Notes under the pieces: generated by a model
What the model was told of the DNA's origin: nothing
Databases searched by the model: none
The model's input: only the letters and a program-made list of their open reading frames with translations
Assembly: GCA_017562135.1 (NCBI GenBank)
Contig: QEYB01000926.1
Span: 620,001-684,000 of the forward strand
DNA from: Dipylidium caninum
Taxonomy: Eukaryota > Platyhelminthes > Cestoda > Cyclophyllidea > Dipylidiidae
Reading direction: 5' to 3'
Length of the DNA stretch: 64,000 nucleotides
Position numbers and translations under genes: made by a program
In this document: piece by piece, positions 1-13,800 of the stretch
Layout of the letters: each line of letters begins with the position of its first letter
Numbering within the stretch: the first letter of the stretch is position 1

Positions 1-1741
1 CATAACTACGTGTTATAATTAAACTTCTGTTTAAATTTCTTTTAGTTATTAAAACGAGGTTATTCATGCGGTTGACATCTCCACGCCATCACCAAAATTG
101 CTTTACTTTTAACACTTCCGGCCCGAGTTGGTCTACTGCAAGAGACGATAAGTGATGAGTGAGGAAGTGATTATTTCCTTTCCCAAATATTAGGTTTTTA
201 CTCATCCAACGGGATAGTGGGTGTTGGCAACCAAACACGAGAGTAGAATTTTACTCCATTTACCTGTCCTGTTAACATTCGTTGGATGTATTTGATAACT
301 TGTTTTTTCCCCCAAATAAATGAGGCCACTTTCCTACATTTTTTCGCCAATGCATTAGTCCAATCAGTGTTTATTATAGCCCGGAGCAAAATGATTTTTT
401 TTTCTCCTCACTAAAGTGCCCTAAGGAGAATAATTTGCGCGTGAACATGAGAACAATCCAATCATATTAGACTTGTGCTTGCCTTAGCGATAAAATCATC
501 GTTTTATTGCCTATACATTTATTATTCTCTTCGCTTCTTTCAGATGACACGATGATGCCTTTGAAAGTAGTTGTAGTAGTGAGGTAGAGTCTTTCTGAGT
601 CCATTGACACCTCAAAGGAAGAGGTAGCCTCAGATGGCGAAAGTAAGCCGAGGTTATTCTCCCATGGGGTCAAAGGACGGACTGATGCTTCAGTTATTTT
701 ACCCAAAATAGTCAGAAGAGACACCCACCGAAGCTCTACGCTAATTATGCCCTTGACTGACGTCCAATTTGATATGGTCGCGGATGAATCAAAAGTAGAA
801 GATCAACTGTTACACAAGAAAAGTAATCGTTGGACGTAGAGTTGGAGTGAAGACAAGGTGTCATGCTGAGGAAAATTAAAATCTCAGCAGGACGATTTTG
901 ATTAATAATGACCGTCAATTGTCTCAAATCCTTGAAAGTAGGCGGTCGTGAAAATCTCGAACGGCGGGCTAGTAGCACCGTTTGACATGGTCACTTTCAA
1001 GTAATTGGATGAGAACCGGATCGGGAGGAATGGTAATTTAATGCCGAGTGAATCCATTCCATTCACTTTTGGACGTCGGCAGGAACATCATCGCGATTTA
1101 ACATTTTGTCAATTTACTACGCAACCTCTATGAGGTGAGTGCGCAAGAAATCAGGGAAGGGCAAACGTTTAGAGGATCAAGTAGACGGCAATTTTACATC
1201 TCCATTGACATCTGTCTCGGGTACCCTAGCCGATTTAAACCATATTATAGAACCGCTCCGAGTACATTTATGGACTATGGTCTGTATTTCTCAAGCTGAG
1301 GTAGTAAATTTTACATTGTTTACATAGGAATTTGAGTTAGAGTGAACCAATGAGGCGGGTGGAAGTGGGGACGGGGGAAAAACAAGTGGACAAAGCTTCT
1401 GCCACTGCTATGGGCGTTCCTAGCAGAAGCAGGCGCGCTGGCAAAGCTGATGAGAATAGTTGCGACAGGAGAGACGGTGTACCCACTGAATATTGAGGCG
1501 AGGGAGGGGAGGAAAGAAGGGGTAAAGGCGAAAAAACGGAGATTGTGTAGGAGAGATGTGGAAACGGGGACATAGAAATCAGATCGCGTTGATAATTGGC
1601 TGTTCGCAGCCCGGCATTTCTGATTGGACGGAGAGGTTCAGTCGACTTGTATGCGCAATCATGGAAAGGACTGTGGTGGGGTGGTAAGACCTGTTTGTAC
1701 AGGTACACTAGCCAAATGTGTTACGCGCAATAGTAGTAAAA
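1..1741. other. Noncoding sequence upstream of the GPCR
   Basis: No open segment here resembles a known protein, and the short ORFs lack splice or homology support. The stretch is AT-rich at the left edge. A possible splice acceptor (pyrimidine-rich then TACAG) lies near 1701, about 40 nt upstream of the first receptor ATG. It could receive a 5' UTR exon or a spliced leader, but that is inference. Confidence 0.5.
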
Positions 1742-3258
1742 ATGATGGCCACGACAACAACTGCGCCTCTGACTACGGTGACAAGAGTAACAATGCCACC
1801 TAGTTTACCAGTCGTCAATCCGAGGGCTCTGATTACTTACTCCAACTCCTGTGACCCACGACTCCTCGAGACACAGGCCGCCTCGCACCTGGTCGAGCCG
1901 GACAACTCGCATATCGCCCTGCTCGTGTTCGCGGCGATCGCGGTGGTGTTGGAGGCGGTAGCCCTGACGGTGCTCGTGCGACCTTGCCTCCACACGATTC
2001 GGCTCGATGCGACGGAGTTTGGTGGCGTTGACCTCAGTTGAGATGTGGCTCAACTCCACCATCTTCATGCACAAGGCGTGGGAGGAGTTCTCCGCCACGC
2101 AGCACGAAAACTGGTGGAATTCTGCTTCTCCTTCCTCCTCTTCTCCACCCTCAACAGCGCTATCTGCTCACGCAACTGGGTGGTCACACTGATTGCGTTG
2201 GCGCGGTGTGAGGCCATCACCCGACCTGTGGCAACTCGTGTCTCCACTCACATCTTTAGTCCGCGTCGTCAACTCGTTGTACATGGGAGTCCTCATCGTC
2301 TGCGGCATCATCCTCTCCACTTTCCGTCTCGCCATTCGACAGATCATTCGTGTGCACCAATCTCGACAATGTTGTCTTCCACATCCGCTCTAATCAGATA
2401 TCCCGACTTTATCTCGTCAGTGAGAAGGTCTTTTTCGCCTACCAGTCTGCCATCCCAATCACTGTGGTGACAATTGCCACTTTGTTTATGATTGTTGTTG
2501 TGCTATTGCGACATCGCATGCCATCTGAACGACGGAAAGGAGTGGAGGTGAGAGAGGCTAACAGTCAGAGGGTGAGGAAAGAGAAGAAGTACGCGGAAAA
2601 TACGAGAATTCAAGTGACGGTGGGGGAGAAGTCAAAGAAGACGTGCACGTGGACGTGGACGTGGACGAGGAGGAGGAGGAGGAGGAGAAGAGAAAGACAC
2701 GAGACGGCAACTTTGTTGGTTTTGTTCTTGTCGGCACACAGTGAGATGGCGGACGAAGGGGTGTCGATGTGTGCTGCGTCGGAGTCGACCCTCAGTGGCG
2801 GCAGAACGACGACGAGGGCGGCAGCAGCGGCAAGCGGCAGCGGCAGCGGAGGCGGCGGCGGCGGTGGCGGCGGCGGCGGCGATGGCAATGGTGGCGTGGT
2901 CTCCTCCATGCAGGCTGTTCGACAGGCACAACGACTACCCAATCAAATCCGCGCGACCCGCTTCATCCTCTTCATCGCCACCGTCTTCATTGTCTGCGAG
3001 GCGCCAGTCTTCTTCGCCGTCGTCTACGTGGACAGCATGTCACCGGTGGTGTTGATTAGAGTCTTCACCTACCTCCGCTTCCTCATTATCGCCGACTCTT
3101 TCGCCAACTTCTTCATCTACCTCCTCTCCAGTCGCCCCTTTCGCGTTGAATTGACGAATCTCATGATGTGCCGCAATAAACGCGATTCCTTAGCTCCCAC
3201 TATTGCCGCAAACTCCAGTCACTACCGATTCTCACGAAGTAGCATTCCCCCCGGATAG
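1742..3258 (+). CDS. Rhodopsin-family (neuropeptide-type) G-protein-coupled receptor, frameshifted
   Basis: A seven-helix receptor is readable across three frames with no intron. The N terminus is Thr-rich. TM1 (about 1900-1985) and TM3 (2120-2225) are in frame 2; TM2 (about 2010-2100) and TM4 (about 2255-2340) in frame 3; TM5 (2400-2515), TM6 (2955-3030) and TM7 (3065-3150) in frame 1. TM3 ends RNWVVTLIALARCEAITRP, so the E/DRY position reads ARC. TM7 is DSFANFFIYLLSSRPFR, an NPxxY variant leading into helix 8. The third intracellular loop is long and low-complexity: basic runs, then Ser/Gly. ATG 1742 was chosen as the first Met in the TM1 frame. About four 1-nt shifts separate the helices while the encoded sense stays conserved, suggesting sequencing indels; a recent pseudogene is the alternative. 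Ligand unknown; the class resembles FMRFamide-type peptide receptors of invertebrates. It would act at the plasma membrane. Confidence 0.72.
2646..2692 (+). repeat. GTGGAC and AGG short tandem repeats inside the GPCR loop
   Basis: Three to four GTGGAC-type units run into about seven AGG units. They encode alternating Trp-Thr then an Arg run in the third intracellular loop of the receptor frame. Slippage here would vary loop length. Confidence 0.7.
2812..2886 (+). repeat. GGC-rich trinucleotide tract coding Ser/Gly run
   Basis: An imperfect GGC/AGC tract encodes alternating Ser-Gly and then about eleven Gly in the third intracellular loop. It is GC-rich compared with its surroundings and is a likely slippage and secondary-structure site. 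Confidence 0.75.
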
Positions 3259-6200
3259 AGGTACTTCTCTCAACAATTTTCTCCTCTGCTCATGTCTTTC
3301 CCCAATTTCACTCATTTTTATACCTCCCACTCCACTTGTTCTCTCCCTCTCGTTTACTCCGTGCCGCTGCTACCCCCGGTGATTTCATCTCACTCGCAGC
3401 TATTATGTATTTGGACTGACTACCCCGTGATTACCGGTTAATTGGCGTCTTCATGGCGGCTAATGACCCCCTTTTATGAAGAAATTGCTATTTTTTTGCA
3501 TTACGACTTGATGTTTTAATACATACCATGTGTTTAAATCTGCGTTAACAACATCTCAGCGCCGTCCTGCTTCACCTAAAGGCATGCACCAACTAAGTTG
3601 TTTTAAATACCCCTGAACCGCCATAGCTTGGGCATCTGAAAACGAACTTTTTCCCAATGGAACTAACAAAACTGGTAATATACTTATAGCCTTAACTATT
3701 GATTCCATCTTTAGCAATTTTCCCGATTATTTTCCTCCACGGCGTTTTGTCTACCATTTCTTACTGTGGTAATTCCCGCCTCTCGCATGTGAGCATTCTG
3801 CATGCATGAAACTCAGTCAGGTGTTTTCTTCACAAGCACATAAAGTGAATTGCGTTGTAGGCGAAATTGCTCAGGTCAGCGTCTGAGTGAGTTGGACCCA
3901 GGCCAGTCGGTCTCGTTAGACCAGGCTATGGCGAAATTCCCTAATGGCAGTCGATTTTCACTACATATTTTGACTTGTTCATCTGCTACCCTAAAAAAAC
4001 AACGCAAAACAAAGGTAAGTTGCCTCCACTTGTCCTACAGAGACCAAAAGAGGCACTGAAATATTCTTGCAGCATTTCAAACGCAATCCATCTGTTCTCC
4101 TCAGTAGCATTTAAGAATACATGTTTCCCGGTAAAGATCACAAGAGTAAAAAGAATTTTCATCTAATAGCCTACTTAACTCGGGTCACCCGAAAAATTTT
4201 AAATGCGCTCTATTCTGCATCTCCAAACCTATTAATTATGCATTGTGTCAATCATCTTGCTAAACGCCACTAAACTGCCTCGACGAAATAGGCAAAGAGA
4301 AATAGAGAGGGATGCAGGACTATTGGATGGGCAATACAAAGACTATAACAGAGGCTTAAGAGGCGTTATCTGACCCCCACCACTTCAAAGGGAGCATTAA
4401 TGATGAATTGTCCTAACCAAGCGCCTGAAAAGTACATCGAAAGTGACTTTGCATTTAGGATCTGATAGCCTTCCACAAACCGTCATGCTTTCGATCGGTC
4501 TGGCTCTTGAAATTTGGCCAATTATACGTCGGTATTATTTATGCAGATGTACTGACTTCAGCATGCCCGTTTAAACGCTTTGCGGGTCCTCTAACCTCAA
4601 TGCGCAAAGTGTACATCCAATTATTGGGAGCAAAATCCTTGCTTAATTATGTTTTTTCAATGTCCCCTACAGGAAGTTGCTCAGTTACATATATTGCACT
4701 TCGCCATACTTCTCTCAGTAGCAAAAGAATTAGGTAATGAAAATGCAGAGATTTAGTTTTGTGAATTTGTGATTTACCTTGGTCCAATTCCAAATTCTTA
4801 CTCCATGAATTACAAATTTTACAAATAGGATTGAGATTAGAGGCATCTGACATTTGAAGACTTCTAAACTAGAATTTTTATTAAAGGTTACTAGATAAGT
4901 GTGCCGCCTCATCCTTTATTTTTTCTGCACACGCAGGTAATTTGGCTTGTTATACGTAACGCCTTGCTCTTCTCAACAAAATTGCAAAACATCTCTTCTA
5001 CAATCTCCTCCAACATCATCTAATTACGTGATAGGCGTTAAAATTACCCCTAATCATATTTCGACATAACTCACGAAAACGATATCTCGTTTGAACCATA
5101 AATTCCAACTCGGTTGCCGTGGTTACGAATGAGGCAAAATTTATCAATATCCGATCTCATTGCTGACAGTTGTCGCGTTGTATCGCAGAAAGGTTCGCTA
5201 TTTTGCCTCCCGTTATTCATGAGTTAATTATTTTGTGGATATTTTTCTTCTCATTTATATGATTTCTTTTTATATAAATGTTTTTGGGCCAGATAAAAGA
5301 TATATTAATTTATCTTGCCCATATTCAGCAATTCTTGTATGTAGTTTTATATTAGACTGTCAGGACGCTAAAAGAATGGTTTACCTTCACTACAAATCCT
5401 TTTCGTCCCAATTGCGTAATATGTGGAATTTAGTATAAATAACATCCCCTCATAAGTAATAGGGAGTTAAATTCGAGCTTGGATAGTCACTCCACATATA
5501 GTTTTGCAACCATAACAACCCACTCGCATACCACATATCTTTTATATGATACTTTTTCACATTGTTTCATATTTTCTAAATGGGTTGGCATTCTACTCAC
5601 TCCTTTCATTGTTTCCTACATCCTATCAACTTTTCGTGATCCATCTCCACCCTGGTGCCAACTGGCCTTTCAGACTGTTCAACAATCCCAGATTATCTCA
5701 TTACCATTGCGTCAGGAGTCTTAAGCTCTTTCACTTTTCAATGGTTAACAGCCACGATTGACAATTTATCAAACGACGTGGCCAATGGCCATTAATGCAA
5801 GGCAAATAATAACTGACTCCACTACAAGGCGAGAAATTGCCAAAAACCAAGTCCCCGTATTTCAGGTGACTATCAAGATCTGCCAACAAGCTCAAATGTA
5901 TCTTCCCTTCCCTCCCATACCCTCCAAAAAAATATTCAGATTACAAAGATGTTTTGGCCTCTTTTCCCTTTCCAACGCGGGACCGTTGGAAGTGGCGACA
6001 ACATAAGGGAGGTATGGTAGCGTCAGGTTGGCACTATCCACATAATGCTCATCCAATGTGGTTTCCCTGCTCCCTCGTAGTCTGCTACCGCTGTTCCATG
6101 GAAGAAAAATGCATATTTTTTAAATGGCTCCGATACACCGCCGTCCTTCTGACCACCTACCAGCCCTTTTCATCAAGTGTTCACGTCACTTTCAAGCACC

Positions 6201-9200
6201 ACTGCGTTAGTGAGTGACAATTTTTGGTGTAATTTGATTGCTTAAAGGGGATGATGGTAGACCAAAGTGGATAAATTCTGAGGACTTCTCTAATTCATCC
6301 AAATGAATTGCCCAAGCATAAATTTGCAGCAAGAAATGTGCAAGTCCGGGTATTTCAGTCAGATTTGTCTCCTTCTCCGGTAAATTTGACATAATTGAAC
6401 AAAGGCAATGGTCGGACGTTTAAAGCGCTCCATGGAATTTAATTTCCCATTATTTTTTAAGCTCCCTTTTCTCAAGAATGTGAAAAAAACTAAGCGGAGT
6501 AATTATGTGCCTCCGTTCTGGGGCATTTCCTTTCGCTACATGGGAATGGCATATCCCCACATTCAAAACTTGCATAGATGCAAAAGAGTAAAGAATTTGC
6601 AACAAGACTGAATCTCGAGTATATTGTTTGCCAATGTGGGCGCATAATTGATGAGTTTATCGGAAAACGGGTAGGACACAATTAACGGTAGTGTTGTAGA
6701 TCTTAGTTCATAATTAAATATGTCGGACCAGTTTCAGTTGAGGGGTTGGGGAGTTTCTTTGTGTCCTTTATTTTTCGGAGTTGTACATCAATAACTAGTG
6801 AATTAAAACAACTCTTGACTTTTTCGAAAACAACAAGGTGAAACACAAAAGTTATTAGAATAGGTGAATGCCGAAAGGATTTCAAATAAACTATAAACCG
6901 CTTTTTCCAGTGTGAAAAATTGAATTATTGCACTCCCAGGCAGCTTGAACAACACGGGGACTTTTCTATTCTCAACACCTCATACCATTCTCTAGCCATA
7001 AGATTAGAGGTCCTTAAAAAGTGGGAGCGTGGCTAACTAATCTTGCCCCATCATCGCCATAAGTAGCCCAGCTTCGTGGTCGCGTCTACCGTGAAAACGT
7101 CCATTTTGTATATTCCCAGTAAATTTCGCATTAAGTTGTTAATGTGTTGATTGTCCGCCCTAGTTCTCACAGCTGGCAGGTGCCGCTGCGAATGGGTTAT
7201 GACGGAGACGGGAATCGCCGAGTCCGTAACTGTTAAGGCAAAACATCGCGGCCCGATGATGCCAAATATTCTGCCCATTAAGTTGATAGCGGATGCCTTT
7301 AAAAAACGGGTCGGATTTTTTCACTTTGATCTCCAAGTAAGTGCCTTGTTTATTTCAAATGTCGCCTCTTATCTCTAGCCATTTATCCAGTTTGAGATAA
7401 CTCAACTGCAGAATATTCTTATTTACAATAATCAACTGCGTCTGATTTATTCAGCCGAGGGGAAAATAATAACCGTGGGGGAGATTAAACCCCTCCTCTC
7501 AAAATGCGTGCAAAATCGCCTCTTTTTTACATTATTTAGGGTTACCGTTCTGTCGTTAGTAAACTCAATTCTTCTGTACGCATTTTGAAGATGAAAATTA
7601 GCACTTTTTGCGTATTCATTACCTCCTCTCTCTCTCTCCGTCAAGAATTTTCTCTTCATGCTCACTACGTCCAACACCAAAAGTAATCAGTAGAGTCGTC
7701 ACTTCTGCTGAAGAAGTCAGGTCAAAGCGTTGATAAAAGGAGACGCCGTTCTGAGAGGGAGAGAGAGAGAAAGAGAGCAATTTGAATGAGGCGCGGCCAC
7801 CAGACCGAACGGTGAGACTCCAAATTTTTATTAATCAAACAATAATTTTTAAATCCGGTTAAATAAAAAAAACTGTTTGAAAGGCAAAGTGGAATCCCAT
7901 TAACACCGTCAGCCCTCGCCTTAGGTTAGCCCGACGGCCAGGAGAAAGGGAAGTTAATAAATAATGTTTTCATGGTCAAATAGATATTTCGCCTGTGGCT
8001 TCAATGAAGTCTACTAAATAGTTGGAGAGCTCGAAATGACTAGTTGCTTGTTCTTCTAGACAAAAACACCTCCCACGACGTCCACTCCCCTCCTTCCCTG
8101 TCCGTCCCAACCTCCTCTCCACGCGCTAGACGCGTTCGGGTATCAGCAGAGTGGACTAATAAAGTTGCAGTTGGTTTGGACGAGCCACGTTAAAGGAAGT
8201 GGTGCACCCACGTTGAGGTGGTGACAAACCCAAACCACAGGTACCCAAATGACTAACGAGAAGATTGAGAAAATGCAAGTAAATTAAATTAGAGTGATGT
8301 CAAACGCTTTTCTGCCAATCTCCCTCCCCTCTCGATTCTCCTATTAGTTTTATTCGTTTTCTCCAATATTTAGCTACCATCCAGGCGGAGTGGATGAGGC
8401 GTTTCTACTCCCATTGATAATGGAATTATTCAAGCATTTGGTTTATCCTCACACACCATATTATCTTACACAATCTTTACTTCCCTTAAGCTTTATACAC
8501 ACACTCTTTTGTTGGTGAAAGAAAAAAATTGAGTAGTGAGGTGAAATACACCATTTCAGTTTATCTCAGGGGCCAAAAATCCACGTAGCAGAGACACCTG
8601 ACGCCATCGCTAAATTATACGTCTTTCCATTGTTAACACCTCACCTGGTTAATAAGCACGATCAAATCCGTCTCTATTCTTCGTCCTCCACCCTACTTTT
8701 CGGTCCCGGTAAGAGAATGTTATGTCCTCTACCATGTTCTACTGAATTAAAGTGAGTAGACAAAGTGCACAGATTAGCACATTATATGGTAGAATGAAGG
8801 GAGCGATCTACCGAAACGGTGATTCCGGAAGGCAGAAGAGGCCAAGACACATCCACACACCTACTTACTCGCCTACCGTCTTATGGGGTAAAGTGTGTAA
8901 GGAGAGTCACCCTGTGATATGACGTGTTTTGATTATATTAAAGAATCCTTAAAAAAGCTTGTTCGCGAGCGTCAAGGAAGACCCTCGGTGATGACGTGAG
9001 ATGTTGAGGGATAAGGAAAGAGTCAATAATGACATTATACTCTCAGTGACCACGTGGTAGAGTGGGATTTGAGGAAGGTCGGATTGACTAGAAGATGAAG
9101 GTCTTGACGACGATCACAATGACGTTGCTTTAGATTTTATTCACTGGGAAATCCAACTAAAACTAATATAAAAGGGATGGTAGGAGGTGACGCAGGAATA

Positions 9201-10861
9201 GTAAGAACACAAATCCTTTGCCCTACTTTTTCAACTCAGCCGGATTTGGCAGGTGAACTCGTGCTTCGGTGCCGGTATTAGGTTAGGAATTAGCAGGAAT
9301 GATTTATTATTTGCCTAAAAGTCACTCCAGAACGTCAATAACTTTCTTGGTAGCAGTCGATCGTATGCTTACGGACAAAAAACGAGGATGTAAAAGTGTA
9401 TGTAATCCCTTTTTATGACAGAACAGAAGAGGATAAGTGCACAAAAACGCGTAAATGCATGAAGTTGGGCTCTAGTTTAGGATATCAATGACTTATCGCA
9501 TTCCTAAGTAAGGCGTTAAGCGTGGGCCTAGTCAGTTCTTCCAGTCCATTTCTAGAAAAGCATTGTTCTTACAATGGGAGTAATCTAGACATGGAAAATC
9601 ATAGCAGAAGACTGCTACGCGCTGGAGGTAGCGCATACTTTGGCGTGGATAGGTGGTGCTGGCGAGTGCATGCACAAAGGATGTCGCAGCATAACTCACG
9701 TGCAGAGTCAGCGTTTAAAGCTACATTGTGGTATAAAAATTGAGCATAACACGAAACACTCACGGTCTCCCCTAGGTACAGATATATTGAGAGAGAACAC
9801 GACAATAAACCGTTTGACGAGATACTGTCATTGGAAGTTGTTTAATCACCTATAAGTATGCAAGCGCAGCAAATTTATAGAATGATTCTGCAACAAAAAA
9901 TTATGCGTTTAATGTGTGCATTGATTACTGCGCGCCAGTCAGGCCTTTATATGTCTTATGATCCTTTCAATAAGAGGAATACGAATAACTCATGTTCGAC
10001 ATTGCAGCTTCTGAAAGGCGGATGAACGGTTAGAGACGCTATCACATATTCGGGAGAAAAGGGAGTGATGAAATCAGTCGGAGCATGAGATTAAGTGCAT
10101 TAATGTCAGAGGGTTTTGCATAAAGGGGACAGGCATTGTGTTATAGCTTAACATTAATACGGTTGCTGAAAAGGAAGAGGAGGAACTCTGCCCAAATCCC
10201 ATACATTATAAAGGCAAAATATGACTGGTTACTTATTTGGAGTAATGCTGGATTTTTTACTTGGAGATTTGGTGAGTTGTGGCTGACAGATTTCAGACCT
10301 TCTGGGGCATAGATTGGGCACTTAAAGGTAAGAATGATAAAGTTACATCTAGTCTCCCAAGCCCCAAGCACAGGGTGCGTGTAGAGTAAGCGAGCAAAGC
10401 AGCCTTCATTGAGGTGCACATGGAGAAGGTAGGTGAGGTCCATTTTAATAGTCCTCGGTAATGAGGTAATTAGTTAGGTAAATAGCTGCGGAATTTTCGG
10501 GTAGATTTGGAATATAACGCAACTCGTAAAATTACAAAAAAGTTTACTAGCAATAATAAAGAAAGGTTATGGTTACGCATTGAATATGATAAGAACTATG
10601 CGTTGCGTAAAAGTTCTTATTTGACGTTGTTAAAATCGATAGACACCGGACACAAAGTAGCACCTTGAATAAAACAGTTGTTTGAAACGAGGGACGACTT
10701 ACTGACCCGTGGAGGGAGGTTGTCGTAAGGTGGGTTGCGCTTTATTTTGGATTTTGCCTCATGTTTTTAATAACAGTGCTTCTTCGGCGTCAGATTATTG
10801 GCCACATGACCAATAAACGAAGCCGGATTAAGGCGAAAAGAGTTGAGGGGAATAGCCTAAA
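3259..10861. other. Long noncoding interval between GPCR and transporter
   Basis: No recognisable gene on either strand. ORFs reach at most about 100 codons, as expected by chance, and none shows a domain. A GA-rich microsatellite lies at about 7756-7778. An open segment ending at 7336 is followed by a good donor (CAA/GTAAGT), but its translation was not recognised. The interval may hold the 3' UTR of the receptor (first part) and regulatory DNA of the transporter (last part). Confidence 0.5.
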
Positions 10862-10883
10862 TTCTTTTTTCTTCTAAACAGCA
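10862..10883 (+). promoter_or_regulatory. Splice acceptor (possible trans-splice site) abutting transporter ATG
   Basis: A pyrimidine tract ending TTCTAAACAG stops two bases before the ATG at 10884. An acceptor this close to the start means either an upstream untranslated exon or spliced-leader addition, which is common in flatworms. The sequence alone cannot separate these. Confidence 0.4.
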
Positions 10884-13800
10884 ATGGAGCTCAAAGCGAA
10901 AACATACGAGGATATAGAAATTGGAGAACAAAAACCACAAACACAAGTACCGTCGCGGAAGGTTGGAGCACCGCAGATAGTAGTGAAAACGTGGATAACA
11001 ATATGTCTAATATGCTTTGGGATCAGTTCGTGGATTGCTATCAACAGCCTCTGGATGGAATTACCGATATTAGTAAACGTTCTGCCTGAAGGTTGGAATC
11101 TCCCTGCCTATCTCTCCGTGATAATTCAGGTAAGCTATTATACGGCATACATTAAAACAATTGAGGAATTAAATATAGAATATTCAGTAGAAAAGGGTAT
11201 GTCGGGATTAAAGCCAATTTTGATTAATCAAAAACAAGGTATCAAGCAAAGAAATGCGTTAAGGAAACAATCTTTAAATCGTTAAGCGGAACGTTTACAC
11301 TGGTTCGATAGTTGTTTCACTCAAACCCCGACCTTAGTAGTGATTTACTGCTCCGCTCAAGGCTACACTTTACACTGGTTACTGAGAGATTTTCTTGACC
11401 TTTTCTGTGCTTTCCATAGATTGCTCACCACGGATGGTAATTGAATTTGCGTCGGCATATTGCTCTCATACCTGCTATCTTTCTGGCTCTCTAGATATCT
11501 AACGTGGGACCCTTGGTATACGTCTTCTTAACGCAGATTGGTCACTCCTTGGGGCGCAATCGGCGGAGCAATTGGTGCCTGCGCTTAATTCAACCACCCG
11601 AACGTCTGGCCAACTACACCATTCTCATTGTGGGCCTGATTGCCTCAATCTTGTTAATGAAATTTTGGGATGTACGTTAGTAGAGGTTTGACGAGGTGTG
11701 CACTGCTGGATGTGGGGTTGAGTACGCATGTGTCGGTGGGAGTTGGGTGCGGACTGAGGGGTGCATGTGTGACGCTATTGTTGTTGCTTTGCAGGCGGTG
11801 GTCGTGATGCCGGGTCTGCCCGCGAATGCCGTGCCTGGAGGGTCGGGCACACAAGAGGCGCTGTACGGTCACAGTCTGGGACTTTTTGTGTTGACCTTTG
11901 CGTTGGGTATGATTGACTGCATGTCTTCGGTGACCTTCATCGCGTACCTGGCGAATATGCCAGCGGTGTATGCAGGTGCGCTGATATTTGGAGAGATGAG
12001 TTCTGGTCTGTTGCCCAGTCTCTACGCCCTCGCTCAAGGTGTGACCACGGAGCCAAGCTGCGTGCCGTACATCAATGGTATGTAATCCATCGATATGCGT
12101 CGCAGTCTTCACCCATGATTCTGTTTCAACGTGTTTGTGTGTGTGTATGTGTGAAGATCCTCGTGGCTGCAAGGTTTGTGTTGAACTGAAAACCAGTGTG
12201 AAGCCTTCTGCTTCACTTCCCTTTCCGACCAGAAACTGTCTCAAGTTTCATGACGTAGGCGAGTGTATGTGTGATTCCGTGAGGAGCTAAGAATGCTGAA
12301 AAAGCCTTGTGGTGGCTTCATAAGTTTGTGCGGTTCGTGAAAGTACACTTGGCCATAATTGTGTCATGTCATTGGCGAATAATGGGGTGGCGGTGTGAGA
12401 AAAACTATCAGGCAGTCAGTAGTCATCCCGGTTCTGATCGCCCATGAACGAGATTGTCCAGCAGACATGAGGTGCATGCACCTAGGAGTGGCGGAGTATG
12501 ACCGAGGCACGACCATGAACAGAAAGAGATTGGCGATAGGTGAGACTCTTGACGAGAAATCAGCGTTCAACAGGTATTTTTACACAAATCGACCGGTAGG
12601 TCTTCGTCGGTGGGGCAATGCGACGCTTGCTCGTCATTTTGTGTCATTGTCGCAGTTGAACTCCTCATAACACATGTTATTTGTACATTGCTTGCAGTTT
12701 TAGGTGTATGGGCGGAAAGCTGCGTGGCATTTCCATTGAAGAAATGTTCTAGTCGAAATCTTTGCAGGTGATTCCATGCGACCAGACATTTTGGCAGTCG
12801 TCCGGTGGAGTTGCAGTTTTATGTCAATGTGGTGAGTGACTGTAATTGCTTCGTCGACGTGTCGTTGTGCGAAGTGCGATACCCACAAATGAACCCCGGT
12901 ACAAAACACTCTATCACTGGCTTTCATTTGGTTGTTAATGCTGCGTATGGCGAGGAAGATGTCATCAAACATACAGATGGGCGTCGCGTACTAGTGATAG
13001 GTGGTAGAGCATGGATGGGGAAAATTTGTGTGACAAAAATGAAAATGAGTTGGTGGTGGAGGTGGCTGAGAGACAGCGGCGTTGGAGGTGACTGCGGTGT
13101 TGGGTGGCTGGAGATTGCAATTACGACTGCGTATGCTTGTAGAGAACGGGACCACGGAATACCATCCAGTGTACGCGCCGCCCAACTTCGGGGTTTCGAC
13201 GTTCATGGGTCTAGTGGGGATCACGACAGGCCTGAGTTTGTTGGCGTTCATTCTACTCGACTGCCTACCCATGGGTCTGGGACGGTCTGTGACGCTGGCC
13301 TACCAACGCCACCACTCTCTTCCAACCGAGTCGAAAAGGAGTGAGAAGGCAACGGACCTCGTCTCCACGTCGACTGGTGAGTTGGCAGTGTGCCCCACCT
13401 TTTCCTTGTGACACACGCCTCTCTGTGTGGCCTTACACGGACTAAGTGATCGCTTGATCTGTCTACATAGGCGATGGTGGAGAAGCGAAGGCTGCTGATG
13501 CAAGGGTGATGAATGAGAGGCTTCTCCTCTGGGTCTGCTTCCTTCTGTCGGGTTACTCGAGCTGCTTAACCAACGGACTGCTGCCCTCACTGCAGTCCTT
13601 CTCAACTGCGGCCTACAACACACACACCTTCCATTTGGCTGTAACACTATCCGGTCTGGCGGCACCGATAGTGGCGCTTATCGTCACTGCTATTTACGGC
13701 TACGACCAGGTCGGTCTGTGGATGCGACGCATTCTATCCTTCTTCAGCTGCCGCTGCAGATGCTTTCTGTCGGTTAGTCTCCTTGTATCAAATCTCCGCC

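Noticed and set aside
11654..12244. 196-codon minus-strand ORF, with an equivalent at 19398-19988 on the plus strand
   Set aside because: It is antisense to transporter exon 3 and its flanks; its conservation follows from the near-identity of the two copies, and the product is His/Thr-rich without a domain.
13300..13665. 121-codon ORF identical to 17424-17789
   Set aside because: Antisense shadow of transporter exons 4-5 inside the homogenised tract.
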